Source of the DNA: Corynebacterium yonathiae
GTDB taxonomy: Bacteria > Actinomycetota > Actinomycetes > Mycobacteriales > Mycobacteriaceae
Direction of reading: 5' to 3'
Assembly: GCF_027570195.1 (NCBI RefSeq)
Contig: NZ_JAKMUZ010000019.1
Span: forward strand, 1 to 51,311
DNA: 51,311 nt
A program made the position numbers and the translations under genes. The stretch's first letter is position 1. The number at the start of each line of letters is the position of its first letter. The notes under the pieces were generated by a model. The model did no database searches and was not told the origin of the DNA. It saw only the letters and a list, made by a program, of their open reading frames with translations. This document shows positions 7,661 to 16,319 of the stretch, one piece after another.

Positions 7661-9334
7661 CTAGCCCCTCTCCCCCTCCTCGGGGGAATTCTCGTTCGGA
7701 GAATCCTGCTCTTTCTCCCCCATTTGGTCCTTCAACTGTTGGCTAACCGGCTTGGCGACGCCCCTTTTCTCCCTCTCAGCTTCCTCTGATTCCTCTTGCT
7801 GCTTCGCCGCATCCTCAGCCGGGGTGTCTTCCTCCGTGGCGGTCTTCATTGCAGCGCCTTCCTCCTCTGCTTCCTGGTCTTCGACAACCTGGTCCTCTAC
7901 GACCTCGGCGTCAACGACTTCCGGATCCGTGATGGGCTCGCGCTCCGGCTCGGCGGAATCCTCGGTGGCATCGGCAGCCGCAGCATCGACAGCGGGGGCA
8001 TCCGCGTGTGCATCTTCCAGGGAAGCACCAGTTTCTGTGCGGGCTGTGCGCCACGCAACGAAGGCGAAACCTGCGGCCACTGCACTGCCCACAACGGCCA
8101 TCCACAAAGCGGTTAGTCCCGCAGCGGTCCACAGCTTCGGGCCGGTGACGCCGTAGTAGCCAAGCTCACCGCTGACGAGATAGCAGGCGATCAACATAAC
8201 TACAGCGGAGGCTACCGTAGCTACCAGTGCGTCTTGAAAGTTCGGACGCTTTTTATATACCGAGTAGATTGCAGCGCCGAGGGGGACGATCATAAGCGCT
8301 ACCGCCCAGCCGGGCATTGATGCTGGGATACCGCCGGTAATCGGCAGTGGCGGCAGCGGTACGAGGTGGGCACTAAAGAGGCTGACCGAGCCTTCGCCGA
8401 CAGAAAACTCTGCGCCCACCAATACCGCCGCGGTGCTGACGATGGCATTGGGAATATACAGCAGGCTCATTAGCACGAGACCGGCAACGCCGAGCCCGGA
8501 TACCGTGGGATATTCATCCATCATCTCGCCCTGGCGAGAAATATTGAGGACAAAAACCACTGCAAAGACTATGGCTGCGCCAATGGCCAGGTAGCCGAGG
8601 TAGCGAAGGGCGATCTGGGCGGCGTCGATAATCTGGCGCGGCACCCCGTAACGCTTGGCCAATGCCCGCCACAAGCGCGTGCCCATACCGGCGGCCATGG
8701 CGGCAAGATGCAGAACAATAACCCGCAGCAGGGCTTGTGCCAGGCTTGGCGGGGAGACGTCATAGACCTTGCCCGCGTCCCACAGCATCAGCCATGCGAT
8801 GATGGTAAATACCACTGGCACGCCAAGCACGCAGCTAAGAAGGATGAGCAGGTCCTTGACGCTAACCTTGTGCTTTACCGCGTTGCGCACGCGAACCGCC
8901 ACCACCGCCGCCAAGATGAGCGCGGGTAAGGCGGGCAAGAAAGAGATGTGCACATCGGCCGCCGAGACTGGCGCAAGGTTAAAGACCATCCATGACTCCG
9001 CCACGATGGTGTACCACCACGCCAAGGGAGAGCCTGCCAGCATAAGACCGCCGAGAGCGATGGCCATAATGATAAGGACAATGACCACATTGGGCACTGC
9101 CGCCGTGATAAGCATGCGGCGGATGCGGCCGGCCTTAGTCAGAGGCGCGGGAGCGCGACGAGCCTTGGCCTTGGAACCGGCTTTCCGAGCGACGCGCCGG
9201 GCAGATCCAGAGGACTGGCGCACCCCGTTGGGATGGGGAGCACGCGAGGTACGCTCCGTGCGCACACTCCGACCGCGCGCCTGCCTACGCGGGCGGGGCG
9301 TTGACCGAGATTGGGGGCTGGTATTTTTGTTCAT
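7661..9334 (-). CDS. perM: PerM-like DUF6350 membrane protein
   Basis: An integral membrane protein of about 557 residues. After a basic, Arg-rich cytoplasmic N-terminus there are many hydrophobic helices across roughly residues 75-430, starting with VVIVLIIMAIALGGLML. The last 130 residues are a very acidic tail rich in Glu, Asp and Ala. Its place directly upstream of purN-purH matches mycobacterial PerM, a membrane protein needed for division and persistence; the family call rests on synteny and topology. A GTG start at 9352 is also open. I prefer the ATG because a GTGGA-like ribosome site is 6 bases away. It probably leads the operon through to the lipoprotein at 3855. Confidence 0.75.
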   Translation of the reverse strand: MNKNTSPQSRSTPRPRRQARGRSVRTERTSRAPHPNGVRQSSGSARRVARKAGSKAKARRAPAPLTKAGRIRRMLITAAVPNVVIVLIIMAIALGGLMLAGSPLAWWYTIVAESWMVFNLAPVSAADVHISFLPALPALILAAVVAVRVRNAVKHKVSVKDLLILLSCVLGVPVVFTIIAWLMLWDAGKVYDVSPPSLAQALLRVIVLHLAAMAAGMGTRLWRALAKRYGVPRQIIDAAQIALRYLGYLAIGAAIVFAVVFVLNISRQGEMMDEYPTVSGLGVAGLVLMSLLYIPNAIVSTAAVLVGAEFSVGEGSVSLFSAHLVPLPPLPITGGIPASMPGWAVALMIVPLGAAIYSVYKKRPNFQDALVATVASAVVMLIACYLVSGELGYYGVTGPKLWTAAGLTALWMAVVGSAVAAGFAFVAWRTARTETGASLEDAHADAPAVDAAAADATEDSAEPEREPITDPEVVDAEVVEDQVVEDQEAEEEGAAMKTATEEDTPAEDAAKQQEESEEAEREKRGVAKPVSQQLKDQMGEKEQDSPNENSPEEGERG

Positions 9335-9739
9335 CGGCGTCCACTTTGCCACCTTCCGGAGCCAAAATCGGAGTGACGCGACGAGGCACCCGCAAAATCA
9401 CCGGGGATAACCTGCGCACCTGCACTATACAGATATATAAGGAGTATAAAATCTACCCTTGTTTCACACCCTTAACTCTGGCTGTAATACTATGAGTCAA
9501 AGGTCGTTAGTTTTTGCGTGACGCACGCGGAGCCTGCGTGGGATCTTTATCGCATTAACAAAATGCCCTCCACCCCATGTCGCCTGCTCATGGGCAATTC
9601 CGCCTAGTGGCGCCTGAAAAATTCTTAATTTGGGTTGCTGTTATCTTTTTGAGACGCTACTGTTACATCTCGTTGGTAACAAGAAGGTCACAATCTCGTA
9701 ACTAACTCGGTGAGGATGTAACACTCCATTACGCAGATT
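9335..9739. other. Divergent promoter region between perM and the first M23 peptidase gene
   Basis: About 400 bases without a gene. It contains AT-rich promoter-like stretches (TGTAATACTATG near 9480-9492), a structured GCGTG-ACG-CACGC plus GCGTG cluster at 9516-9540, an inverted repeat TGTTAC-N9-GTAACA (9661-9681) and the three-copy GTNAC direct repeat described separately. I see no open frame with family features. Confidence 0.6.
9676..9702 (+). promoter_or_regulatory. Three 11-bp-spaced GTNAC direct repeats (putative MtrA site)
   Basis: GTAAC at 9676, GTCAC at 9687 and GTAAC at 9698 recur with an exact 11-base period; as octamers they read GTAACAAG, GTCACAAT and GTAACTAA separated by 3 bases. 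MtrA of actinobacteria binds loosely conserved 8-base direct repeats spaced by 3 bases, and in corynebacteria it controls cell-wall peptidase genes. The site is 38-64 bases upstream of an M23 peptidase start. A further GTAAC at 9718 is off phase. Assignment to MtrA is an inference. Confidence 0.6.
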
Positions 9740-10513
9740 GTGAAAATGACGAAAGAAGACCTGATGCGAAGCAAAGTTCAGCGTGGCGCCGGCCGCCATC
9801 GCAAGATTGTCACCTCGCAGACCGCGAAGGGCCGCATTGCCGTAATGACGGTTGCGGCAGGTGCCGTTTCCACTGCCGGCATTGGTGGCGCAGCCGCCGC
9901 AAATATTCAGTCCGATGACGCGGCCACCACCAAAACGCAGTCCGTTGACTTCGAACTCGCCTCTGACTCCACCCAAGTTGAGGACGCAGCCGAGGCTCCC
10001 GTTGACGCCACCCCGCAAATCCTCAACGTAGCTGAGGCAAAGCCGGTTGCAGATCTCACTGATCAGCTCAACAAGGCCATCCAGGCTTCCGAGGAGCGCG
10101 CCGCTGCCGATGAAGCTGCTCGCGCACCTTCCATTGCCCGCCCTGCCGAAGGCGCATTCACATCTCCATTCGCTATGCGCTGGGGCACCTTCCACAAGGG
10201 CGTCGACATCGCCAACTCTCCCGGCACCCCAATCCTTGCCGTCATGGATGGTACGGTCATCGACTCCGGTCCAGCTTCCGGCTTTGGCCAGTGGATCCGC
10301 ATCATGCACGACGACGGCACCATGACCGTTTATGGTCACATGCAAACTCTTGACGTGGCCGTTGGCGAGCACGTGCATGCTGGCCAGAAGATTGCCGGCA
10401 TGGGCTCGATGGGCTTTTCCACCGGCTCCCACCTCCACTTCGAAGTTCACCCGAACGGTGGCGAGGCAATCGATCCGCAGCCTTGGCTGGCTGAGCGAGG
10501 CATCGACCTCTAA
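9740..10513 (+). CDS. Secreted M23 (LytM) metallopeptidase, first of a tandem pair
   Basis: A 257-residue protein with a basic start (RGAGRHRKIV), a hydrophobic export segment (about 33-54; AVMTVAAGAVSTAGIGGAAAA), a linker with a short helical stretch, and a C-terminal M23 domain (about 138-250). The zinc ligands fit H152-x3-D156 and H231-L-H233, and H200 lies in the VYGHM motif. All catalytic residues of LytM endopeptidases are present, so it probably cuts peptidoglycan cross-bridges. The start may be GTG 9740, ATG 9746 or ATG 9764; no clear ribosome site decides. Direct repeats upstream suggest MtrA control, and a terminator follows. Confidence 0.9.
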   Translation: MKMTKEDLMRSKVQRGAGRHRKIVTSQTAKGRIAVMTVAAGAVSTAGIGGAAAANIQSDDAATTKTQSVDFELASDSTQVEDAAEAPVDATPQILNVAEAKPVADLTDQLNKAIQASEERAAADEAARAPSIARPAEGAFTSPFAMRWGTFHKGVDIANSPGTPILAVMDGTVIDSGPASGFGQWIRIMHDDGTMTVYGHMQTLDVAVGEHVHAGQKIAGMGSMGFSTGSHLHFEVHPNGGEAIDPQPWLAERGIDL

Positions 10514-10540
10514 GGCCCCCACCCCAACACCTTCTTGTTA

Positions 10541-10574
10541 AGCGCCGCAAAGGTTTCTCCTGCGGTGCTTTTTC
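10541..10574 (+). terminator. Terminator after the first M23 peptidase gene
   Basis: A 9-base stem (AGCGCCGCA at 10541-10549, TGCGGTGCT at 10561-10569, one G-T pair) with an 11-base loop, followed by TTTTC. It lies 27 bases after the stop codon. Confidence 0.75.
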
Positions 10575-11148
10575 ATATCCAGAAGCGCCTATAGCACCGA
10601 CAGCCCAACCGAGCACCCCCTCTCGCCAACACTGCCCTCAGAAAGCCCCACAGTCCCCCAACACCGCCCGAGTGACCCGCTCGCCATAAAGCGGGACACG
10701 AACACAGACGCGGCCACACTGGAACCCCGCAAGGGCGCCAGAGACACATTCAGGCAAGTCTAGGGCCCAGACTTGCCGCAGGTAGACGGACATTTTCTCA
10801 TCCACTTATTTCCGCAACCCACACATATCAGCCACAGTCGCGTCCTTCACCCCCAAGGTCCACCCCCAGACCCTAAACCACTACTTTACATACACCACTT
10901 TAGCCCCATCAGTAACACGCGCAACAAGCTGGCATGTTCGAATGATTTCGAATTTTTTCCGCCACTACCAGCGTTTTTTAAGATTGCGCGGGCCATTAGA
11001 GAGGGCTAACTTTTAACTCGTTGCCACAAGCGATTACGAGCGCAAGCATTTTGGCTTTCGGCGTGTCGCGGTTGGCAGTTGAAAGACGCCGCCCCTCCCA
11101 CGGTGCAGGCGTCCCGAGACCATGCACAGCCATGAAAAGGACTTAAAT
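10575..11148. other. Gene-free structured gap between the two M23 genes
   Basis: About 570 bases without a convincing gene. The plus strand is strikingly C- and A-rich and poor in G over 10600-10900. Two hairpins stand out: CCCGCT/AGCGGG at 10676-10695 and a perfect 9-base stem at 10752-10776. The 3' part (10900-11020) is AT-rich and probably holds the promoter of the second M23 gene. A small RNA or a long leader is possible but not shown. Confidence 0.5.
10752..10776. repeat. Perfect inverted repeat, 9-base arms
   Basis: GGCAAGTCT (10752-10760) and AGACTTGCC (10768-10776) pair perfectly across a 7-base loop, AGGGCCC, which itself holds a GGGCCC palindrome. No T-run follows, so it is not a simple terminator. 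It could be an operator or a piece of a structured RNA. Confidence 0.6.
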
Positions 11149-11907
11149 ATGAAGCGCATGAACCGCGCACGCAAGAACGTGGCGCTGAGCATCGTTACGC
11201 TCGGTACCGTACTTGCTACCGGCACCACCGCTTTTGCTGCAGAGCCAGTGGCTAGCGTGGACGTATCGGACGGCTCTTCCGAGCCCACCGCTACGAACGT
11301 AGATAACGCCGGCGTGGTCGACGCCCTCGTGGGCTTGGCCACCACCACCGTAGGCGTAGTGAACGGCGAGACCACCCCGCAGGTAGACGGGAACCAATCC
11401 GGCGGCATCAATATCGTGCTCGATCCGGGTTCTGTACCAGGGCTGAAAGAAGCATTCGCCCCGAAGGGCGACCACTCTGGACTCACCACGAAGCGCGGCA
11501 CGGATTCCGCGGGCAATACCGTGGTCTTTCCTACCTCCGGTACCCTTACTTCTGGCTTCGGCCAGCGTTGGGGCACGATGCACAACGGCATCGACGTAGC
11601 AAACTCCGTGGGCACCCCGATTGTGGCGGTCATGGACGGCACCGTAATCAACTCCGGGCCAGCACAGGGCTTTGGCAACTGGATCCGCATCCAGCACGAT
11701 GACGGCACCATCTCCGTCTACGGCCACATGTCGGCAGACCAGCTCAAGGTCAACGTGGGCGACCACGTGACCGCGGGTCAAGAGATCGCCGGCATTGGCA
11801 ACGAGGGCCACTCCACTGGCCCGCACCTCCACTTTGAGATTCACCCAGGTGGTGGAGCACCCGTTGACCCAGTCTCCTGGTTCAACGAGCGCGGCATTTC
11901 GGTCTAG
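11149..11907 (+). CDS. Secreted M23 (LytM) metallopeptidase, second of a tandem pair
   Basis: A 252-residue paralogue of the preceding peptidase. The chosen ATG has AAAAGGA 7 bases upstream; a longer frame opens at 11122 but would add nine residues before the signal. A signal peptide (KRMNRARKNVALS...ATGTTAFA, cleavage after about Ala30) is followed by a low-complexity linker and an M23 domain (about 126-245). Zinc ligands fit H145-x3-D149 and H226-L-H228, with H192 in VYGHM. It is predicted to be an active peptidoglycan endopeptidase. Its stop codon overlaps that of the convergent pcrA gene within a shared CTAG. Confidence 0.92.
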   Translation: MKRMNRARKNVALSIVTLGTVLATGTTAFAAEPVASVDVSDGSSEPTATNVDNAGVVDALVGLATTTVGVVNGETTPQVDGNQSGGINIVLDPGSVPGLKEAFAPKGDHSGLTTKRGTDSAGNTVVFPTSGTLTSGFGQRWGTMHNGIDVANSVGTPIVAVMDGTVINSGPAQGFGNWIRIQHDDGTISVYGHMSADQLKVNVGDHVTAGQEIAGIGNEGHSTGPHLHFEIHPGGGAPVDPVSWFNERGISV

Positions 11908-14417
11908 AGCTTTTCCATCGGCACTCCGCCGATGAGCATCAGCCGAACCTTGCCGGAAGAACCAAAGTCCACGGTGACCGTGGCACGCTTGCCGGAGCCC
12001 GACGTCTCAATGACGGTACCGAGCCCGTATTTAGCGTGATTGACACGGTCCCCCACGGCAAGGTTGAGGTTATTGTTCTTGGGCATTGAGGTTGCCGCCG
12101 GCTTGCTCGTGCGCTGCGATGGGGAAGACGCAGCGCGCTGGCCACCGCGGGACCCGCCTCTGCCCCACCCGGACCAATCGCGACCGTAGGAACGACCATA
12201 TTGGTAATCATCCTCGCCCCACGCACCGGTGAGGGAACTATCGGAGTCTTCGCGCTGCCAGTTGATGAGGTCTGCAGGGACCTCGCCGAGGAAGCGGCTG
12301 GCGGGATTGGTCACTGGATTACCCCACGCCGAACGCAAGATGGCACGGGTGAGGTACAACTGTTCGCGGGCACGAGTAATGCCCACATAGGCTAGGCGGC
12401 GCTCTTCGCTCAATTCCTTCGGGTCACCGAGTGAGCGCATATGCGGGAATTGACCATCCTCCCAGCCGGTTAAAAAGACCACGGGAAACTCAAGGCCCTT
12501 TGCGGTGTGCAGAGTCATCATGGTGACCACGCCGGTCTCCGAGTCAGGAATCTGATCAGCATCAGCCACCAGCGACACCTTTTCCAAGAAGGCCTGCAAC
12601 GAGCCCGGCGCAGCCTCACCCTCCTCCACTAACTCGGAAGGATCCACTACATCTGCACCAGATGCAGCCAGCTGATTCGCGGCCTCTGAAGTAAATTCGC
12701 GTGCCACCGATACCAACTCGTTTAAGTTATCTAGGCGCGCGCCATCTTGCGGATCGTTCGAGTTTTCCAATTCCGCCTTGTACCCCGTGGCATCCAAAAT
12801 GGCGGAAAGCAGGTCACCCAAATCCGGCTGGCCAGTAACCTCATCGCGCATGGACGGGATCTGATTGCGGATCCCCTCCATCATCTCGTTGAATTTGGTG
12901 ACGGCGTTAATGGCCCGGGTGGCTAGGCCAGGAACTTCGCCACGGGGGACATCGGCAAGCGCCTTGCCGAAGCTAATGCCGTGGTTTTCTGCGTGCAGGG
13001 CGATATGCCCCTGCGCCTTATCACCAATGGCACGCTTGGGCACATTGATAATGCGGCGCAGGCTCACTGTATCGTCCGGGTTATCCAGGATGCGCAGGTA
13101 GGCCACCATATCGCGGATTTCGCGCCGCTCATAAAAGCGCGTTCCACCGACCACCTTGTAGGGAATTCCGGAGCGGATGAAGATATCTTCCAGCGCACGA
13201 GAGGCATTATTGGTGCGGTACATGACCGCAATATCGGAATAGCTGCGGCCCTTATCCGCCAAGGAATCAATCTCGGAGGCGATGAACCGCGCCTCATCGT
13301 GCTCGTTATCGGCAACGTAGCCTACGATCTGCTCGCCTTCCCCATGGGCGGTCCACAGGTTCTTCTCGCGTCGGTTCTCATTTTTAGCAATAACGGCGTT
13401 GGCCGCATTGAGAATGGTCTGGGTGGAGCGATAGTTCTGCTCCAGCAAGATGGTATGTGCTTGCGGGTAGTCGCGCTCGAATTCCTGGATATTGCGGATG
13501 GTCGCGCCACGGAAGGCATAAATGGACTGGTCGGAATCGCCCACCACACACAGTTCAGGCGCGTCAGGGCCGAGCTCTCCCCTGCCCACGAGCGCAGCAA
13601 CCAGCGCATACTGGGCGTGGTTGGTGTCCTGGTACTCGTCGATAAGCACGTGCTTAAAGCGCCGCCGATAAAAATCCACCACCTGCTGGTGCTGGGTGAA
13701 GATCCGCACCACCTCACCGATGAGGTCATCAAAGTCCACCGCATTGGCTGCGCGCAAGCGGCGCTGATATTCGGCATAGACCTGGGCCACGGTAGTTTCA
13801 AACGGGTTCTTGGTCTGCTGCGCCTTCTCCAGCGCAGATTCAGGACCAATGAGTTCGTTTTTGTGGTTGGAAATCTGATTGGCCAGCACGCGCGGGGTGT
13901 ACTTTTTCAGATCTAGCTGCATGTCCTTGGCAATCATGGACAATAGCCGGCGGGCATCATCACCATCGTAGATGGTGAAGTTGGTATTAAGGCCCGGCAC
14001 AAGCTGGGCGTTTTGGCGCAGGATGCGCACACAAATCGAGTGGAAGGTAGACACCCACATGCGCTCGGCCACAGGGCCCACTAGCCCGCCCACGCGCTCC
14101 TTCATTTCCGCGGCGGCCTTATTAGTAAAGGTAATGGCGAGGATCTCCCACGGATTCACCCCGCGGTGGCGCATGAGATACGCAATACGCCGGGTAAGCA
14201 CCGCGGTCTTACCGGAACCGGCGCCGGCGACAATGAGCAGCGGGCTACCGGAATGAGTAACGGCCTCGAGCTGCTGTGGGTTGAGACCCTCGGTCAAAGG
14301 TTCAGTGGATTCGAGTTGCGGGTCCGCCGAGCGCGGTGCGCCGAAGCCGCCCAAGGGGTGTGGGGCGGGTGCACCGCCGGTAGACGGGGAAGGACTAAAA
14401 GGAGAGTTTTCGTTCAT
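11904..14417 (-). CDS. pcrA: ATP-dependent DNA helicase PcrA/UvrD
   Basis: An 837-residue superfamily 1A helicase, acting 3'-5' in repair and replication restart. Walker A is AGAGSGKT (about residues 64-71). Walker B/motif II is DEYQDTN. Motif III is VGDSDQSIYAFRGA, and later motifs include EQNYRSTQTIL, MTLHTAKGLEFPVVF and YVGITRAREQLYL. A basic C-terminal tail (residues about 740-837) ends with a short Tudor-like domain (VGDRVNHAKYGLGTVIE). A frame upstream to 14450 exists, but the ATG at 14417 has GGAAGG 4 bases away and is preferred. Divergent from chorismate mutase, as in Mycobacterium. Confidence 0.96.
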   Translation of the reverse strand: MNENSPFSPSPSTGGAPAPHPLGGFGAPRSADPQLESTEPLTEGLNPQQLEAVTHSGSPLLIVAGAGSGKTAVLTRRIAYLMRHRGVNPWEILAITFTNKAAAEMKERVGGLVGPVAERMWVSTFHSICVRILRQNAQLVPGLNTNFTIYDGDDARRLLSMIAKDMQLDLKKYTPRVLANQISNHKNELIGPESALEKAQQTKNPFETTVAQVYAEYQRRLRAANAVDFDDLIGEVVRIFTQHQQVVDFYRRRFKHVLIDEYQDTNHAQYALVAALVGRGELGPDAPELCVVGDSDQSIYAFRGATIRNIQEFERDYPQAHTILLEQNYRSTQTILNAANAVIAKNENRREKNLWTAHGEGEQIVGYVADNEHDEARFIASEIDSLADKGRSYSDIAVMYRTNNASRALEDIFIRSGIPYKVVGGTRFYERREIRDMVAYLRILDNPDDTVSLRRIINVPKRAIGDKAQGHIALHAENHGISFGKALADVPRGEVPGLATRAINAVTKFNEMMEGIRNQIPSMRDEVTGQPDLGDLLSAILDATGYKAELENSNDPQDGARLDNLNELVSVAREFTSEAANQLAASGADVVDPSELVEEGEAAPGSLQAFLEKVSLVADADQIPDSETGVVTMMTLHTAKGLEFPVVFLTGWEDGQFPHMRSLGDPKELSEERRLAYVGITRAREQLYLTRAILRSAWGNPVTNPASRFLGEVPADLINWQREDSDSSLTGAWGEDDYQYGRSYGRDWSGWGRGGSRGGQRAASSPSQRTSKPAATSMPKNNNLNLAVGDRVNHAKYGLGTVIETSGSGKRATVTVDFGSSGKVRLMLIGGVPMEKL

Positions 14418-14500
14418 AATGCCTTCCAACCTACTAGCCCTACTGGACACGCCCCGTATCCGCCGTGCGAGCTGCTATTTCCTTTTTCTCAGGCGGGTGG

Positions 14501-14506
14501 CACAAT
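14501..14506 (+). promoter_or_regulatory. -10 element for chorismate mutase (leaderless start)
   Basis: CACAAT lies 8 bases before the ATG at 14515, and no ribosome site is seen. Transcription would start at or next to the start codon. The first base departs from the TANNNT pattern, so this is a weaker case than those at cysQ and serC. Confidence 0.4.
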
Positions 14507-14514
14507 ATGGTTTT

Positions 14515-14838
14515 ATGACCGCAGAAGATAAGAAGGACATCGTCAATAATGGCTTGGACATCCGCACGCCTTCGGGCACGGATGATCCCCTATCTGATGC
14601 GGAGATCCAACAGTATCGCGAAGAAATCAACCGCATGGATCGCATCATCTTGGATGCTGCCAAGCGCCGCACGGAAGTCTCCCAAGCAATCGGCCGCACC
14701 CGCATGAGCTCCGGCGGTACTCGCCTCGTTCACACACGCGAGATCGCAATTTTGAATCAGTTCCGCGATGAACTCGGCGAAGAAGGCCCCACCATCGCCT
14801 CTGCGCTGCTGCGCATGGGCCGCGGGCGGTTGGGCTAA
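14515..14838 (+). CDS. Chorismate mutase, AroQ class
   Basis: A 107-residue, all-helical AroQ-type chorismate mutase converting chorismate to prephenate for Phe and Tyr synthesis. The segment EINRMDRIILDAAKRRTEVSQAIGRTRM carries the active-site Arg and Lys residues of the family, and RLVHTREIAILNQFRDELG is the second conserved helix. The length and the place next to pcrA match the intracellular mycobacterial and corynebacterial enzyme, which is activated by binding DAHP synthase. The frame is open far upstream, but ATG 14515 gives the family-length protein. It has no ribosome site and may be leaderless. Confidence 0.88.
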   Translation: MTAEDKKDIVNNGLDIRTPSGTDDPLSDAEIQQYREEINRMDRIILDAAKRRTEVSQAIGRTRMSSGGTRLVHTREIAILNQFRDELGEEGPTIASALLRMGRGRLG

Positions 14839-14885
14839 CCGAATAATTACTGGCCAGCCGATACTATGCAGTATCCTGGCTAAGC

Positions 14886-16232
14886 ATGAATGCAGTTCTC
14901 ATCGCCGTCATAGTCATGCTCGTGCTCGCCCTTTTGCGCGTGCATGTGGTGGTGGCTCTCTTCTTGGGTGCCATTGTGGGTGGACTCATGTCCGGCATGG
15001 GCCTTGATGCCACCATGGTTGCCTTCCAGGATGGCTTGGGCGGCGGCGCCAAGATTGCGCTGAGCTATGCCCTTTTGGGAGCTTTTGCGATGGGCGTGGC
15101 CTCGGCTGGGCTGCCCCAGGTCCTGGCTAATTTCCTCATCCGCAAGCTCGGCGGCAGCGGCGAAGCGGATCCCAAGGCGGCTTTGGCCACTAAATGGATG
15201 CTCATCCTCGGGCTCATCGCCATGTCCGTGATGAGCCAAAACCTCATCCCGGTTCACATTGCTTTCATTCCACTAATTGTTCCGCCGCTGCTTAAGGTGA
15301 TGAATAAGCTGCGCCTAGACCGCCGGCTCATTACCACCTGCCTGACATTTGGCCTTATTACCACCTACATGTTTATTCCGGTGGGCTTTGGCTCCATCTA
15401 CTTAAACGACATCCTGTTATTTAATATCCAGCAGGCAGGGTTGGATACCTCAGATATCAATATCATGCAGGTTATGGGCGTGCCGGCGCTCGGCATGCTC
15501 GCAGGCCTGCTCATCGCCATCTTTTTTAGCTACCGCAAGCCGCGTGACTATCAGGACCTACCCATCGCCGCTGCGGAGCACCAAGAGACCCCTTCTACCT
15601 ATAAGATCTGGGTTTCCGTCGTGGCCATCATTGCCACCTTTGCGGTGCAGATTGTCATGCAGGCGCTCGATTTCGAATCCGATGGTCTCATGGTCGGCGC
15701 GCTGACCGGCCTGGGTATTTTGCTGCTTACCGGCGCGGTGAATTGGAAGCACGCCGATGACGTTTTTACCGATGGCATGAAGATGATGGCGCTCATCGGC
15801 TTCATCATGATCACCGCCCAGGGTTTTGCCTCGGTCATGACGGCCACCGACGAGGTCGGCCCGCTGGTGGATGCCACCGCTAACCTCTTTGGCACCAATA
15901 AGGTCCTTTCCGCCGGTGCCATGCTGGTGGTGGGCTTGGTAGTCACCATGGGCATCGGCTCGTCTTTTTCCACCCTGCCCATCATTTCCGTCATCTACGT
16001 GCCGCTGTGCATGTCGCTGGGTTTTAGCCCCGCGGCCACCGTTGCGCTCATTGGCACTGCAGGCGCGCTTGGCGACGCCGGCTCTCCCGCCTCCGATTCC
16101 ACCCTCGGCCCCACCGCCGGTCTCGGCGCGGACGGCCAGCACGATCACATCCGCGACTCGGTCATTCCCACCTTTATCCATTTCAATATTCCGCTGCTCA
16201 TCGCCGGCTGGGCAGGCGCACTCATCCTCTGA
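14886..16232 (+). CDS. Na+/H+ antiporter-family permease (YuiF/NhaC-like)
   Basis: A 448-residue, very hydrophobic membrane protein with about 11-12 predicted helices. The pattern (RVHVVVALFLGAIVGGLMSG, SQNLIPVHIAFIPLIVPPLL, AGALGDAGSPASDSTLGPTAGL) resembles the Na+/H+ antiporter superfamily that includes YuiF and related amino-acid permeases. The motif GDAGSPASDSTLGPT near residue 400 is the best signature. The substrate cannot be read from the sequence; a proton- or sodium-coupled organic or amino-acid permease is likely. TATCCT lies 8 bases before the ATG, so it may be leaderless. It follows chorismate mutase by 47 bases. Confidence 0.8.
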   Translation: MNAVLIAVIVMLVLALLRVHVVVALFLGAIVGGLMSGMGLDATMVAFQDGLGGGAKIALSYALLGAFAMGVASAGLPQVLANFLIRKLGGSGEADPKAALATKWMLILGLIAMSVMSQNLIPVHIAFIPLIVPPLLKVMNKLRLDRRLITTCLTFGLITTYMFIPVGFGSIYLNDILLFNIQQAGLDTSDINIMQVMGVPALGMLAGLLIAIFFSYRKPRDYQDLPIAAAEHQETPSTYKIWVSVVAIIATFAVQIVMQALDFESDGLMVGALTGLGILLLTGAVNWKHADDVFTDGMKMMALIGFIMITAQGFASVMTATDEVGPLVDATANLFGTNKVLSAGAMLVVGLVVTMGIGSSFSTLPIISVIYVPLCMSLGFSPAATVALIGTAGALGDAGSPASDSTLGPTAGLGADGQHDHIRDSVIPTFIHFNIPLLIAGWAGALIL

Positions 16233-16319
16233 ATAGGGCCCAACGCGGTTGCCCTTTCTGGACTACGGTGGGAGAGGTAAATGTTGCCAATGCGCTAGTT
16301 GCCAGAAAGGCCAACCATC

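Noticed and set aside
10773..11009. 78-residue open frame in the gap between M23 genes
   Set aside because: Pro/His/Phe-rich composition follows the C-rich bias; no ribosome site and no coding periodicity.
12981..13916. 311-residue plus-strand open frame inside pcrA
   Set aside because: Antisense shadow of a helicase gene with conserved motifs in the other strand.
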